Assembly (NCBI GenBank): GCA_022113835.1
Contig: JAILWY010000025.1
Location: forward strand, 1,240,001 to 1,304,000
DNA length: 64,000 bases
Direction of reading: 5' to 3'
Source of the DNA: Atopsyche davidsoni
Taxonomy: Eukaryota > Arthropoda > Insecta > Trichoptera > Hydrobiosidae
Part shown: in pieces, positions 22,610 through 33,380 of the stretch
Position numbering within the stretch: the stretch's first letter is position 1
Layout of the letters: every line of letters starts with the position of its first letter
Notes under the pieces: model-generated
Told to the model about the DNA's origin: nothing
The model's database searches: none
What the model saw: only the letters and a program-made list of their open reading frames with translations
Position numbers and translations under genes: made by a program

Positions 22610-23219
22610 CATATTTACACTAATGGAAGTCCTTACCGATGGTATGTTAAAAAAAAAGGTATAACTGCTATATTTATGGAATCCTCTTGCATCCATTATG
22701 AGTAAACTATTGTCTGACAAAATCATCAGATCACTGTTTTCTGAAAGGATTTCTTCAACAAATTTTTTTTTTTTTATTTACAAAATATGGGAACGAAATA
22801 TATCAGATAGATGAAATTGAGCTTATTGTGCGTATAATAACCAAATATTGGTTTGACGTATCTCTAATAGTACTTCAACATACAAACATAAAATCATAAA
22901 ATTAACAAATTTAAAATGTAGTTTTTTAATTAAACTGCAGGAAAGCTACACGATTAAGTAAAACATTAAAATTTAAAAATTGAATTTATTATTCACCTAT
23001 TTTTCCCACGTGTGATATTTTATCCCAGTAGAAAAGTTTATTTTGGGAACCCTTCCATCTTATATAGTATATGTTGTCTCTATGATTAGAGACTATCCGG
23101 CCGCGCACTTCCATGAAGCCCAGCAGGGAGGAGGAGTACTTCCGGTCTGGCGAGAGCTCCTGGCAGTCCTGGGCGGCCACCACCATCAGGCCGCACCACA
23201 AGAGACACGCTGCCTTCAT
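21331..23219 (-). CDS. Array gene 4: ommochrome-binding-protein-like secreted protein, 260 aa
   Basis: Exons are 23,219-22,997, 22,752-22,637, 22,497-22,269 and 21,545-21,331. The ATG at 23,219 begins MKAACLLWCGLMVVAAQDC, a signal peptide with likely cleavage after VVAA or VAAQ. A good acceptor (ttcccag) lies eight bases upstream of the ATG at 23,227, implying an upstream noncoding exon. Landmarks: SLLGFMEVRGRIV and NIYYIRW; LIMDARGFH; SIFATSRGSLYHV, VPGPPGIKKFTFD and DIYYYNSI; IVMIQDPIHKTIYVL, LYAIDPPSTT and LKLVPC. No internal stop is seen. Exon 4 is closest to copy 5 (both have IHKTIYVLNT). It is likely secreted; ligand and role are not shown by sequence. Confidence 0.7.
22555..22606. repeat. 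(TA)n microsatellite in intron 2 of array gene 4
   Basis: About 25 uninterrupted TA units between exons 2 and 3. Confidence 0.9.
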
Positions 23220-23393
23220 GCTGGCTCCTGGGAAAGGCAGGCACTACTGTTATAGATATTTTTAAGTTTCTAGGAGAATCGTTAAATAATCGTATATCTT
23301 CGGTGACAGGATGTTAAACAGGATAAATATTTTGATAAGACGAAAATTTACAGGATGGTTAACAAATATGTACACTTACATACATATACGAGG

Positions 23394-24240
23394 GCGGTCC
23401 GATAAATAAGTTCCACGGGCTGCCGCTGGCGCTAGGATCGTTTCTATGCGCGGCCAGGCAACAGAGGCAGGTTGTTTGGTTCCCCCACTCCAATCCCTCA
23501 CCAAGCCAGCGTCGCTGCGACGTTTAGTCTTAGCTCAGCAGCCGTCAGCGATGGAGCTTCCCCTTGCGTCTCCCGCCAGCTGCGAGTTGCGGTCTGTTAT
23601 TCGTTTCCTGGCCGCTAAGAAGAAATCGGCGAAGGAAATTCACGAAGAACTTTGTCAAGTGTATGGAGAAGAGTGTATGAGCTCCGAGATGGTGCGCAGA
23701 TGGGTCAGGGACTTTAAAAACGGCCGAACAGACGTCCACGACGAAGCCCGTGCAGGGCGGCCATCGGTTTCCGACGAAACAATTGCCAAAGTCGAAGCGG
23801 CAATGCTTGAAGATCGACGGGTTACAGTTCGGGAGCTGTGCGAAAAGATTCCGGAGGTAAGCAAAACCACAATTGACAAGATTTTGACTGAACATTTAGG
23901 CTATTCAAAAGTCTGCGCAAGATGGGTACCAAAAATGCTCACTGCCGACCACCAGCGGCAGCGGGTTGAAGCGGCCCAAGAATTTCTCGCTTTTCACGGA
24001 ACAACCGAAGAGGAATTTCTGGACTCTATTGTTACCGGTGACGAGACCTGGGTACACTACACCACACCGGAAACAAAGGTGCAATCGAAGCAGTGGAAGC
24101 ACCCTTCTTCACCAAGAGGTGCAAAACGCGGTTGTTGGTTTTCTACACGGACAGGCGGCAGAGTTCTATGACTCTGGTTTGAAGAAGTGGGTACCTCGAA
24201 TGCAGAAGATTATGTAGAAAAATAAAATTAAGTCTGAACT
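23394..24240 (+). pseudogene. Mariner element with internal deletion
   Basis: The left end acgagggcggtccgataaat looks like a mariner terminal repeat. The transposase starts at 23,551 (MELPLASPASCELRS), has a helix-turn-helix region with RAGRPS, DRRVTVRELCEKIPEVSKTT and WVPKMLT, and reaches the first catalytic Asp in IVTGDETWVHY. After KQWKHPSSPRGAK the frame jumps to the C-terminal end (read in another frame as FYDSGLKKWVPR), so the second and third catalytic residues are missing. No matching right terminal repeat is found. It is a deletion derivative that cannot make active transposase. Confidence 0.85.
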
Positions 24241-24369
24241 TTCCAAAAATGTACTTTTCTTTGCAAATAAACCAGTTTTTTGATGTGAAAAAAATTATAT
24301 ATCCAACCAATGAGAGAACACAACGGAATTTAAAAAGAAATCCGGTAGAAGATAAAAAAAAAAAAAAAT

Positions 24370-24890
24370 TTGATGGCTTATACAGATGGCTTCACCATTT
24401 TTGGATGAATATCGGCTTTCGAAGTGCTTTGAGCCGGTGCACCTTTTTAACTGATCTCTGGATCATGATCTCTTGCGTTTTACATTGCTGTAGACACCCC
24501 ATTTCTCGTCCCAAGTGATGATCCGCTCCAATAGTTGATTATTTTCTTGTCGTTTGAGAAGCAAATCACAAACGTCAATACGACTGCACAATTTTTTTTC
24601 CCTCAAAACATGAGGAATCGATATGTCGAGCTTTTGATATTGAGCCTTGGCGTTTCAAATGATCATGAATGGTCGAATTTGATAGGTTTAATTTTTCTGC
24701 GATCTTTTCACCGGTTTGCATCAAATAATAACTATATTATGTCTTAATCAACTTCACCTGGCGTTCCGGAATGTGGTGCATCTTCAACATTAAAATTTCC
24801 GGATCCAAATTTTGCAAACAAGTTTCGGTACTGACATTCTGTCAATACATCTTCTCCATACATATCGGAATATTTACAAGAAAGATTTGC
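24370..24890 (-). pseudogene. Mariner-type transposase remnant, minus strand
   Basis: Complement frames read GEDVLTECQYRNLFAKFGSG, then DAPHSGTPGEVD, and further on LLERIITWDEKWC and VKKVHRLKALRKPIF. These are N-terminal and first-Asp landmarks of a mariner transposase different from the 23.4 kb copy. Stops and shifts interrupt it. It lies immediately beside the plus-strand mariner, back to back. Confidence 0.7.
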
Positions 24891-24992
24891 TTTCAAAATA
24901 TACAATGATTATACGGATTAAAAGTAAAGTTGGTTGTGAAAAATATAATTAAGCCCTATGTTGAGTAAAAACGAAATTACTTTAAGAACAAC

Positions 24993-24997
<5 letters not shown>

Positions 24998-25046
<49 letters not shown>
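24998..25046. repeat. (TA)n microsatellite
   Basis: About 24 TA units. Confidence 0.9.
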
Positions 25047-25052
<6 letters not shown>

Positions 25053-25189
25053 TTAAAAAGTTAAAATTGTAACATATGTTAAAGTAAATAACACTACTGA
25101 AGATATCTGTCTTCAAATAATAATATTGATAAAATATATCTATTTTTATATTTTCATTGTAGAAGAAAGAATAAATTATAAAAAGAATG

Positions 25190-26160
25190 AGAATCTTAAT
25201 GTTGGCGACGGCTACCAGGTATATTTCTCGATCTCGAGACTCTGGTAAACGTTCAGTTTCTTTCGATGTGACTCCACGAATTCGCCAAGGTTCGTGGATA
25301 CTTAGTGGACTGTATTGTAGGTGATTCAAACAATTCATTCGTGTAATCTTTTATTTCATCAACTTTTATAAGATACTCGTTTTCCATTTACAAGACACTT
25401 ATTTATTATTACATTTCAGATATTATTTACTTTGTTATAAGATACTTATTTAACCAATTTTCTATAAGACACTTATTTAAAACACTTTTCAATTTCACTT
25501 TTAACCGACAACAGGGGTCGATATACGATAGACCTCCCACGATAATTACATCACCTGACGCGATGTTAGCACAGAATACGCCAAACCGTGGTCGTATCTT
25601 CACGCACGCGGTCGTGGTTCCTTCGCGCGTTGCTTTTCCACTCATTGGGGTTCGTAAGGCCCACAACGATCATTTCGACAGGTATGAACTTTTTATAACC
25701 TCGCCGGACTCTAACGATAACAATGCAGTTTACATTTTACCGGAGTGCTGTCTCCGAGCATAGTTACCCCACGAAGACAATTTGAACACTAGCCCCTTGG
25801 GGGTTCTCACTGGTCTTTATACGGTTTACAAACAAAGAAAGGAATGTGTTTTCCTGTTCACACGCCTGGTTATTTGATCTATTTTTCTGGCTTAAATATA
25901 TCAGCTTACTAGCATATGTAAGTCGTTAAAATTCGGAGTTATAATGGCGGTTTTGCACATCACTTTTGTCACGGGCATTATTCCCAGGCGATCAGCTTTC
26001 AAAGTCACGTTGTACACGGGGATTCACTAGTTTAAACATAAAAAGCGGCGCCGGTCTGGCGGCCGCCATCACATTTAACAATAAAAAATAACATCTAGAT
26101 TAAGTTCTAATTCAAAGGAATTTATCCAGCCATCGCGTTGGCAACATACCCCTCCACGTA
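25190..26160. mobile_element. Unclassified higher-complexity insertion between array genes 4 and 5
   Basis: This stretch is less AT-rich than the array spacer and is absent from the other units. It has four spaced copies of a 'ataaga(t/c)acttattta' word at 25,365-25,480, CpG-bearing sequence at 25,500-25,780 and a gcggccgcc run near 26,060. I found no transposase motif or convincing termini. It may be an LTR or the end of a DNA transposon. Confidence 0.35.
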
Positions 26161-26245
26161 AAATAATATGCATCTTACAAGATGTTCTAAAAAAATTATT
26201 CTGATTATTCTGATTGCCACAATTATTTACCTTAAGGAGGAAGAC

Positions 26246-27458
26246 ACCCGCTACACGCGACCACCCACCAACTCCTAAGAGTAGTGGAGCACATCTGCGA
26301 CGGGTTTGGAAAGAAGGAGACCACGTGCGCGGCCTTCCTTGACGTAGCGAAAGCCTTCGACACGGTCTGGCACGCAGGCCTCCTCACAAAGCTCCACACC
26401 TTCGGCTACCCCTCCCACGTGATTCGAATGATCCACTCCTACCTCTCCGACCGCTCCTTCAGAATCAAGCACGACTCCCTCACTTCCCCCAGCAGACGTA
26501 TGACCGCTGGAATCCCCCAAGGCTCTATCCTATCCCCGCACCTTTTCAACATCTACACCTCCGATATCCCAATACCCACCATCCCGAACACCATCATCGC
26601 CCTATACGCCGACGACACTGCCATACTGGCAAGATCACAATCACCCGCCACAGCAGCTGCCAAAGTCCAATCCTCACTAGACGCAGTGAGCTCCTGGTTC
26701 GAGGATTGGAGGATCAAAACAAATCCGACAAAAAGCGAGGCAATACTCTTCCAAATACCTGCCAAACGAACACACCCCGACAGCATCACCCTAGACGGAA
26801 TCAAAATACCATGGAGAAAAACGGTCAAGTACCTCGGCCTCACACTTGACCGGAAACTCACCTGGACCCCACACGTTAAGACCACTGCCAGCAAAGCCAG
26901 AGCAGCAATCGCAATCCTCTCCCCATTACTTTGTAAAAAGAGCAAACTCTCTCCCGCCAACAAAATCCTACTCCTAAAAGTTATGATCCGTCCCATCCTC
27001 ACCTACGCCTGCCCCATCTGGGGTTACATCACACCTGAGAGACTTAAACCCCTCCAAACCATCCAGAACATAGTCCTCCGATGGGCAATGAACGCCCCGT
27101 GGTTTGTCCAAAACGCCCAACTCCACAGGGATACAAACACCAAGACGATCCACGAGATAATCATAGACCTCGCCCACTCCTTCCAAATCTCCACCCCCTT
27201 AGTCCCAAACCCATCTATCAGATCCCTCCTCGACTACAAACTCGAGGACTGCCTAAATAAGAAAAGGCCTAAAGCCATCCCCCCCCCCCCCACCATCCCC
27301 CCCAAATCCCCCCACCCTCCTCCCACCCACACACCACAACTCATAACTACATAACTACATGGTGACACACGCCACCTAGCCAGTACGAAAGCGTTCGAAG
27401 GAAAGAACAAATATATTTCCTTGTACCGCTGTCAAAGCCAAAAACGAAGAAGAAGAAG
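26246..27458 (+). pseudogene. Jockey-type LINE, 5'-truncated ORF2 (reverse transcriptase) with target-site duplication
   Basis: The open frame 26,272-27,354 contains the RT palm and thumb: AAFLDVAKAFDTVW, GIPQGSILSPHLFNIYTSD, IIALYADDTAIL (catalytic YADD), KTNPTKSEAILF and KYLGLTLDRKLTW, then a proline-rich tail. The endonuclease and first RT motifs are missing through 5' truncation. A short 3'UTR ends in (GAA)n. The direct repeat aaggaggaagac at 26,234-26,245 and 27,459-27,470 is the target-site duplication. The RT frame is still open, so the insertion is recent relative to its relative at 3.3 kb. Confidence 0.9.
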
Positions 27459-27589
27459 AAGGAGGAAGACCAAAAATATATAGAAATAATAACTTAATTT
27501 CATTATACACTAACGATAAACCGGTGACGGAAGAAAAACATAAAGATATGATGTGTATAAAATCTTACAATCCTACAGTTTTTAAGGAA

Positions 27590-28260
27590 TGTTTTAAAAA
27601 TCTAAAATGTCTTGATGATAAAAGCCTGAAATCATTACTTCCTAAAATTTATTCATAGATTTTAATGATCTTATTATTTAATAAAATCTAATATAATTTG
27701 TAGTTTTTTTACGGATCTTTGTCACTAATGGGTCAAAAGACCGGCAAAAACAGCTACATTAATGGTTACCACAGGACTTTAAATACATTTCATTGAAAAA
27801 TTGGGTCTCATCAATCTGTTCACATAAAAAGGTGTCATCTGGTGTTTACGTAAATTGCACATAACTTTAAAGAAACCAAAGATCAAAATAACAGCAAAAG
27901 TGGTTTTCGTGCTTAAACCAAAACGTCTAGTATTTAGACACCATTAGACTTAACATCAAAGTGACGGTGTCAACACAACGATTTTATTGTTTTAATGGGC
28001 TAAGACCAAATTTTATCATGATATGTAAAAGATGAATGGTATTTTTATAAACCTCCTGTATATTATTTATTTGATAAGCTATCTTATAAATACGAGAAGT
28101 ATTTCCTTTAATTTAAAATCCCACAGTACTCTATATTTATATGAAAAGGTGTGTGTGTTACTGATAATGGTATTTTAAGGATATTTTATCTTATCGTCAT
28201 TTGCATGAAATCAATAGCAAAATTCCAGTTAACTTCGGTGAATTCTTAAATAAAATATAA
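27590..28260. repeat. Array U flank block, copy 4
   Basis: Same ordered words as in copies 3 and 5 ('gtcactaatgggtcaaaaga', 'attgggtctcatcaatctgt', 'aagtggttttcgtgcttaaa', 'cgagaagtatttcctttaat'). It lies 4.4 kb upstream of gene 4 because of the mariner, unclassified and Jockey insertions. Confidence 0.7.
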
Positions 28261-28264
28261 AAAT

Positions 28265-28268
28265 AATT

Positions 28269-28302
<34 letters not shown>
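28265..28302. repeat. (TA)n microsatellite
   Basis: Uninterrupted TA units directly after the U block. Confidence 0.85.
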
Positions 28303-28310
<8 letters not shown>

Positions 28311-28419
28311 TTTCAATTATCAAACAAACCGCTCAAGGATATAATTAATATGTGGAAAAAGAATATATTTTTAATGGTATTAACCGAGTACTTTATATAA
28401 AATTTATTGAATAAATTAT

Positions 28420-29240
28420 TTTCTTAAGACTCGAATTAACTGACTTATAACTCAATAGCTTAACTAAAATTTATCTACTAGATTAAAGATGTCGCTATTA
28501 AATAGTTTTGCCCTGCTAAAAGTTTTATTAGAATATCCGTGATATTCTAGCATTTGTGGATTTCAGTAAAACATTCCTGATTCATCGCCAGGAACTCCAT
28601 CTGGGAAACACTTTTCTTGCTTCAACTTGGTTGAAAAGCTTGTTTTATTTACACTTATTATAAGCTTTTTATATTTCTAGCAAATATAAAATTCTTTCAA
28701 CATCAAATAAGGTGCATAAATTAGTAATAACTACAATGTACTATTAGATTGAATGAGGAGATAACTGAATAAGAAGAGATGGGTATTAAATAAAATGTAA
28801 GCAGTTCTAAGGATTCTTATAAAGACGACTTTAATATTTAGTCGGTTGTATTCATAAATTTAACAGGGAACTTGTGATAGAGTGGTTTTTTTCGGAAATG
28901 TTTACTCCCAGAACTAAAAATAATTTATTTAACAGATTTATTTCAATTGCACGGCAATTGGGTAACATTAAGGATAGTGTGTAATTGCAAAAAAAATTAT
29001 TCTTGGCTTGAAGTTGTACACATTCTCTATATAACTAAAACAAAAAGGTTTTTTTATTTTTAAAAATATTTATTATAATATGCATATAAATAGGAGAACT
29101 TTATTGAAAAAACAAAAATATTTACTAATTTTTTCCCATTCAAGTCTTTTAAATTATACTTGCTGTCAAAATTCAACATCAAATCAAAATTTATTATTTA
29201 AGCATGTTTATTTCAATAAAATATACCACTTTCTTTAGAT
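28420..29240 (-). repeat. Array D flank block, gene 5 copy
   Basis: Continuous version of the block split at 19.6-21.2 kb. It runs to within 100 bases of the gene 5 stop codon. The conserved short frame is disrupted here. Confidence 0.7.
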
Positions 29241-29335
29241 GACCTTATATTATATAATACAGTATTAAAATATATATATTTATACATATACTGTGAGTTT
29301 CAAAACTCCTGATACTCGGTCCAGGCGGCTTCGCC

Positions 29336-31130
29336 TCAACAGGGTACCATCTTCAGCATTTGTAAATTGTTACATAAGTACAAAGAACCTTTAGTGTCAA
29401 CGCCAAAAGCCGTTATTCCAGTGTATTCTGTGATCACACGGGCAGTCGTGGATGGAGGATCGATGGCATAAAGAACCCTTGTGTTGAGTACATAAATCGT
29501 TTTATGTATGGGATCCTGAATGGGCTTTTTATGGTTAATTCCTGAAATCAAAAATAATAAAATATTTCAGTCATTGAAACTCTCAGGCTTGGCTTTTCAT
29601 ATTTTACCGTCTAAACATTTTGAGACCGCAATAGAACCTATTTTTATAATCATGATATTCATTTCTTTTAATGAGAATTAAATCATGCCATGGATTCAAA
29701 AGAAGAGAGAAACATATTAATAATACATAATAATAAATCATAATGATAAACATGATAAGCCTAATTCAAAGAAACTGGATCAGTACTGGTTTTGTAATAT
29801 AATCAAAGTTTTCAATATTTTTTAAAATTCAATTGAGGTATAAAAGACAGCAGGTTAAAGCAATCAGAGACAATTGCGTTTGATAATTTTTTAAACAGAT
29901 GTTCAGCCGTGTTCATACATCAAGAAACAATATCTCTGAGTTATTTTAGATGGAGTCTCGATTAACTTTATATATGCCTAGGTTCTCATACCAAATCAAA
30001 TAGTACCTCTTTGATCATTTGATATAAAATTATTAGACACGTTTAATGCAAAAGCTTGTCAAATCATTGCTGTGCTATGAGTTGATTCGATGCTTCACGT
30101 GGCATTGTAAGGTAGTTGGCAGATTACAGGGGTTGTGCTTTCAGCTGCCTTCGATCACAAATATTTGTTAATCCACGTCGGACACATGACGTGATCATTT
30201 TTGTATTCTTACCTACTATTTTTTTAATTTCTTTGGTTGATGACCCATAAATGCAGTACTCGTTGTCTATAGAGTTGTAGTAGTAGATATCGTTAGTATT
30301 TAAGTCAAATGTGAATTTTTCAATGCCTGGTGGTCCAGGAACTTGCTTTAATTCACTCTTGTCCACATGATATAGACTCCCGCGTGACGTAGCAAATATC
30401 AATCCAGATGAATTTTTTGCCATTGCATCAAAAGGTAAGTCCTACATAATACAACAGAAATATTTATTTAACAGCATCTCTTATTGATATATCTCGTATA
30501 TATATATATATACATATTTGCATTAATGGAGTCCTTACCGATGGTATGTACAATTTAGTGAGACCGTAGTCAAATTTCTGGAATCCTTTTGCATCCATTA
30601 CGAGAAGAATTGAGCTTGAAAAAATCACCAGATCACTATTTTCTGATAAGATTTCTTCAACAAACAATTTTTTTATTATTTACAAAATATGAGAATGAAA
30701 TATATCAGATAGATTATATTGAGTTTATTTTGCATATAATAAATAACCAAACAAAATTTATAATACTACTTCCACAACATACAAACATAAAATCACAAAA
30801 AAAACTTTTCGTGATGTTTTATACTTAAAAACTTGGAAATCTATGCACTTTGCAACAAACGGCAAGTAAGCTACAGAATCGAGTGAAATATTAAAATGTA
30901 AAAATTAAATTTATTAATTACCTATAGTTTCCTTGTGTGTCTCATTACTCTTGTACCAGAAGTAAAGTTTATTTTTGGAATCCATCCTTCTTATGTAGTA
31001 TATGGTATCATCAGAATTAATGACTATCCGGCCGCGCACGTCCATGAAGCCCAGCAGGGAGGTTGTGTACTTCCGACCCGGCAAGAGCTCCCGGCAGCCT
31101 TCCTGGGGCAACACGCTGCCTTCATGGCTC
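29336..31130 (-). pseudogene. Array gene 5: ommochrome-binding-protein-like, signal peptide deleted
   Basis: Exons are 31,130-30,922, 30,654-30,539, 30,441-30,213 and 29,541-29,336. Exon 1 keeps an ATG after the GAGCC acceptor but a deletion within the leader (ATGAAGGCAGCGTGT joined to TGCCCCAGG) shifts the frame relative to SLLGFMDVRGRIVIN, so that ATG cannot produce the mature protein. The other exons are open: LLVMDAKGFQ; SRGSLYHV, VPGPPGIEKFTFD, DIYYYNSI; TIYVLNTRVLYAIDP and LKMVPC. Exon 4 has a 9-base in-frame deletion removing Val-Met-Ile after the Lys-Pro-Ile. It is probably nonfunctional unless an upstream exon supplies a start in the third phase. Confidence 0.6.
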
Positions 31131-31344
31131 CTGAAAAAAGAGAGTACTGCTGTTAAAAAATAATATTTTAATACAAACAAAAACTAAAACCAAAAAAATA
31201 TATATTATACTAAGATTCTAGGAATATTATTAAATAAACGTTCATACATCTTTGTTGACAGAATGGAAAAGTAAAATTGAATACTTTTATTATATACTAG
31301 ATATTTTGATATGACGAAAATTTACAGGGTGGTTAGTAATTATG

Positions 31345-31347
<3 letters not shown>

Positions 31348-31420
<73 letters not shown>
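31348..31420. repeat. (TA)n microsatellite
   Basis: About 35 TA units upstream of array gene 5. Confidence 0.9.
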
Positions 31421-31424
<4 letters not shown>

Positions 31425-31599
31425 ACCACTGAAGATTCAAAGACCAGAAGAGTAAAATATACCGTGGGTCAATCTGTAACTTTGCTGAAAACACAATGAA
31501 TGAGATTCATGTTATATGCAACTTACAGTATGTTCTAAAAAACTTCGTTCATCATAAGTAAGAAGATCAAAAATATATGGAAATAAAAACTTAATTTCA

Positions 31600-32420
31600 T
31601 TCAAAACAATTTTTTATTGACTTTTGTGACTAATGGGTCAATTTGAGCGGCAAAAACACCACTTGCATATGAATTTTATAAAAAAATTAATAATATCAAT
31701 CATTTTTCTTTTTACAAAACAAAATTAAAACACTACATAATCAAGAAATATATGACTTATAGCACTTTCACTATGAAAGGCACGTAGAGTATTGAAAAAA
31801 GTAAAACGCTCATAGGGATATTTAATTCACGGGTGCTTCTTCAAACATTGCCATATAATTTTAATTACATTTTATTGTAAAATTGGGTTTCATTGATCTT
31901 TTATTTTTTTTAATTAATCAAATTTTCATTAATCTTTTCACAAAAAAAGGTGTTTCCTCCGATGATATTTTAGGTAATCGTGAAATATTGCACTCAACTC
32001 TAAAGAAACCAAAGATCAAAAGAACAACAAAAATGGTTTTCGTACCAAAGCCAAATCATCTAGTATTTTTTTACACCATTACCATTAGACTTAACACCCA
32101 TGTAATGGCGTCAATACAACGATTTTATTCTTTTAAGGGGCTAAGACAATTTTTTTACAAAACCAATAAATACAATAATAGTTTTATTACAAACATTCTG
32201 TATATTCATTTATTTGATAAACTATCTTCTTATGAATTCGAGATTAGATAAAGTATTTTCTTTAATTTCTAATCTCACATTAGTCACTTACTCTATATTT
32301 ATATATATGCGTGTATGTGTGTTACTGATAATGGTATTTTTAGGACATTTTTTAATATCGTACATTTACTTGAATTCAATAACAATATACCAGTTAACCA
32401 CAGATAATTCCTAAATAAAA
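31600..32420. repeat. Array U flank block, copy 5
   Basis: Most complete copy together with 36,960-37,720. It includes 'gtgactaatgggtcaa', 'aaaacaccacttgcatatga', 'aatggttttcgtaccaaagc' and 'agataaagtattttctttaa'. Confidence 0.7.
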
Positions 32421-32629
32421 TATAAAAATAATTATATATGTGTTTGTGTGTTATGTATATATGTGTGTATATATTTAAATATAATAAGCATATTTTTAGG
32501 ATAGAGAACTCCGCACCTAAAACGATGACATGGAGACACGATATATTATATATTATTTAACCATATATTTTCATCTGCCATTCACAAAGCACACAGTGGG
32601 ATATAATTTTACCATAAAATTATTAATAA

Positions 32630-33290
32630 CATGGTTGAAAAGCTTGTTTTATTTATACTTGTTATAAGCTTTTTATATTTCTACCAAATAAAAAATTCTT
32701 TCAACATCAAATAAAGTGCATAAAATGGTAATAACGAAAATGTACTGTTACATTTAATGACGAGAAAGCTGAATAAGAAGAGATGGGTATTTATTATAAT
32801 ATAAGCAGTTCTAAGTATTCTTATATAAACGACTTTAATATTTAGTCGGTTGTATTCATAAATTTCACAGGGTACTTGTGATAGAGTGGTTTTTTCGGGA
32901 AACGTTTATTCCCAGAACTAAAAATAATTTATTTAACAGATTTATTTTAACCCTGATTCAAACCTGGGACCCTCCGATCGGAGTAATCGAGCCCACCTCT
33001 CAATTGCACGGCAATTGGGTAACATTATGGTTAATATGTAATAAAAAAAAAATAATACTTGGCTTGAAGTTGTACACATTCTCTATATTATTAAATCAAA
33101 AAGGTTTTTATTTTAATAAATATTTATTATAATATGTATATAAATTACATTATTAAAAAAACATAAATGTTTAATAATTTTTTCCCATTCAAGTCATTTA
33201 AATTATACTTGCTGTCAAACATCAACATCAACTCAAAATAGATTATTCAAGCATGTTTATTTCAATAGAATATACCACTTCCTTTAGATG
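32630..33290 (-). repeat. Array D flank block, gene 6 copy
   Basis: Begins inside the block at 'acatggttgaaaagcttgtt' and lacks the first 200 bases. It includes the short conserved frame at 32,878-33,132 and ends about 90 bases before the gene 6 stop. Confidence 0.7.
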
Positions 33291-33380
33291 ACCATATTTT
33301 ATATAATACAGTATTTATATATATATCTATATATACTGTGAGTTTCAAAGCTTCTGATACACGAACCTGGCGGCTTCCTC

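Noticed and set aside
22409..22726. Long minus-strand frame running through (TA)n as a Tyr-Ile repeat
   Set aside because: Dipeptide repeat from the microsatellite; the true exon 2 ends at a GTAAGG donor (22,637) before it.
31100..31180. Hydrophobic leader-like frame (LKYYFLTAVLSFFRS) in front of array gene 5 exon 1, and similar YYLIAVLAFFRS before genes 1 and 2
   Set aside because: They read through the pyrimidine tract and acceptor of the leader intron and have no ATG (only TTG or GTG), so they are not convincing alternative signal peptides.
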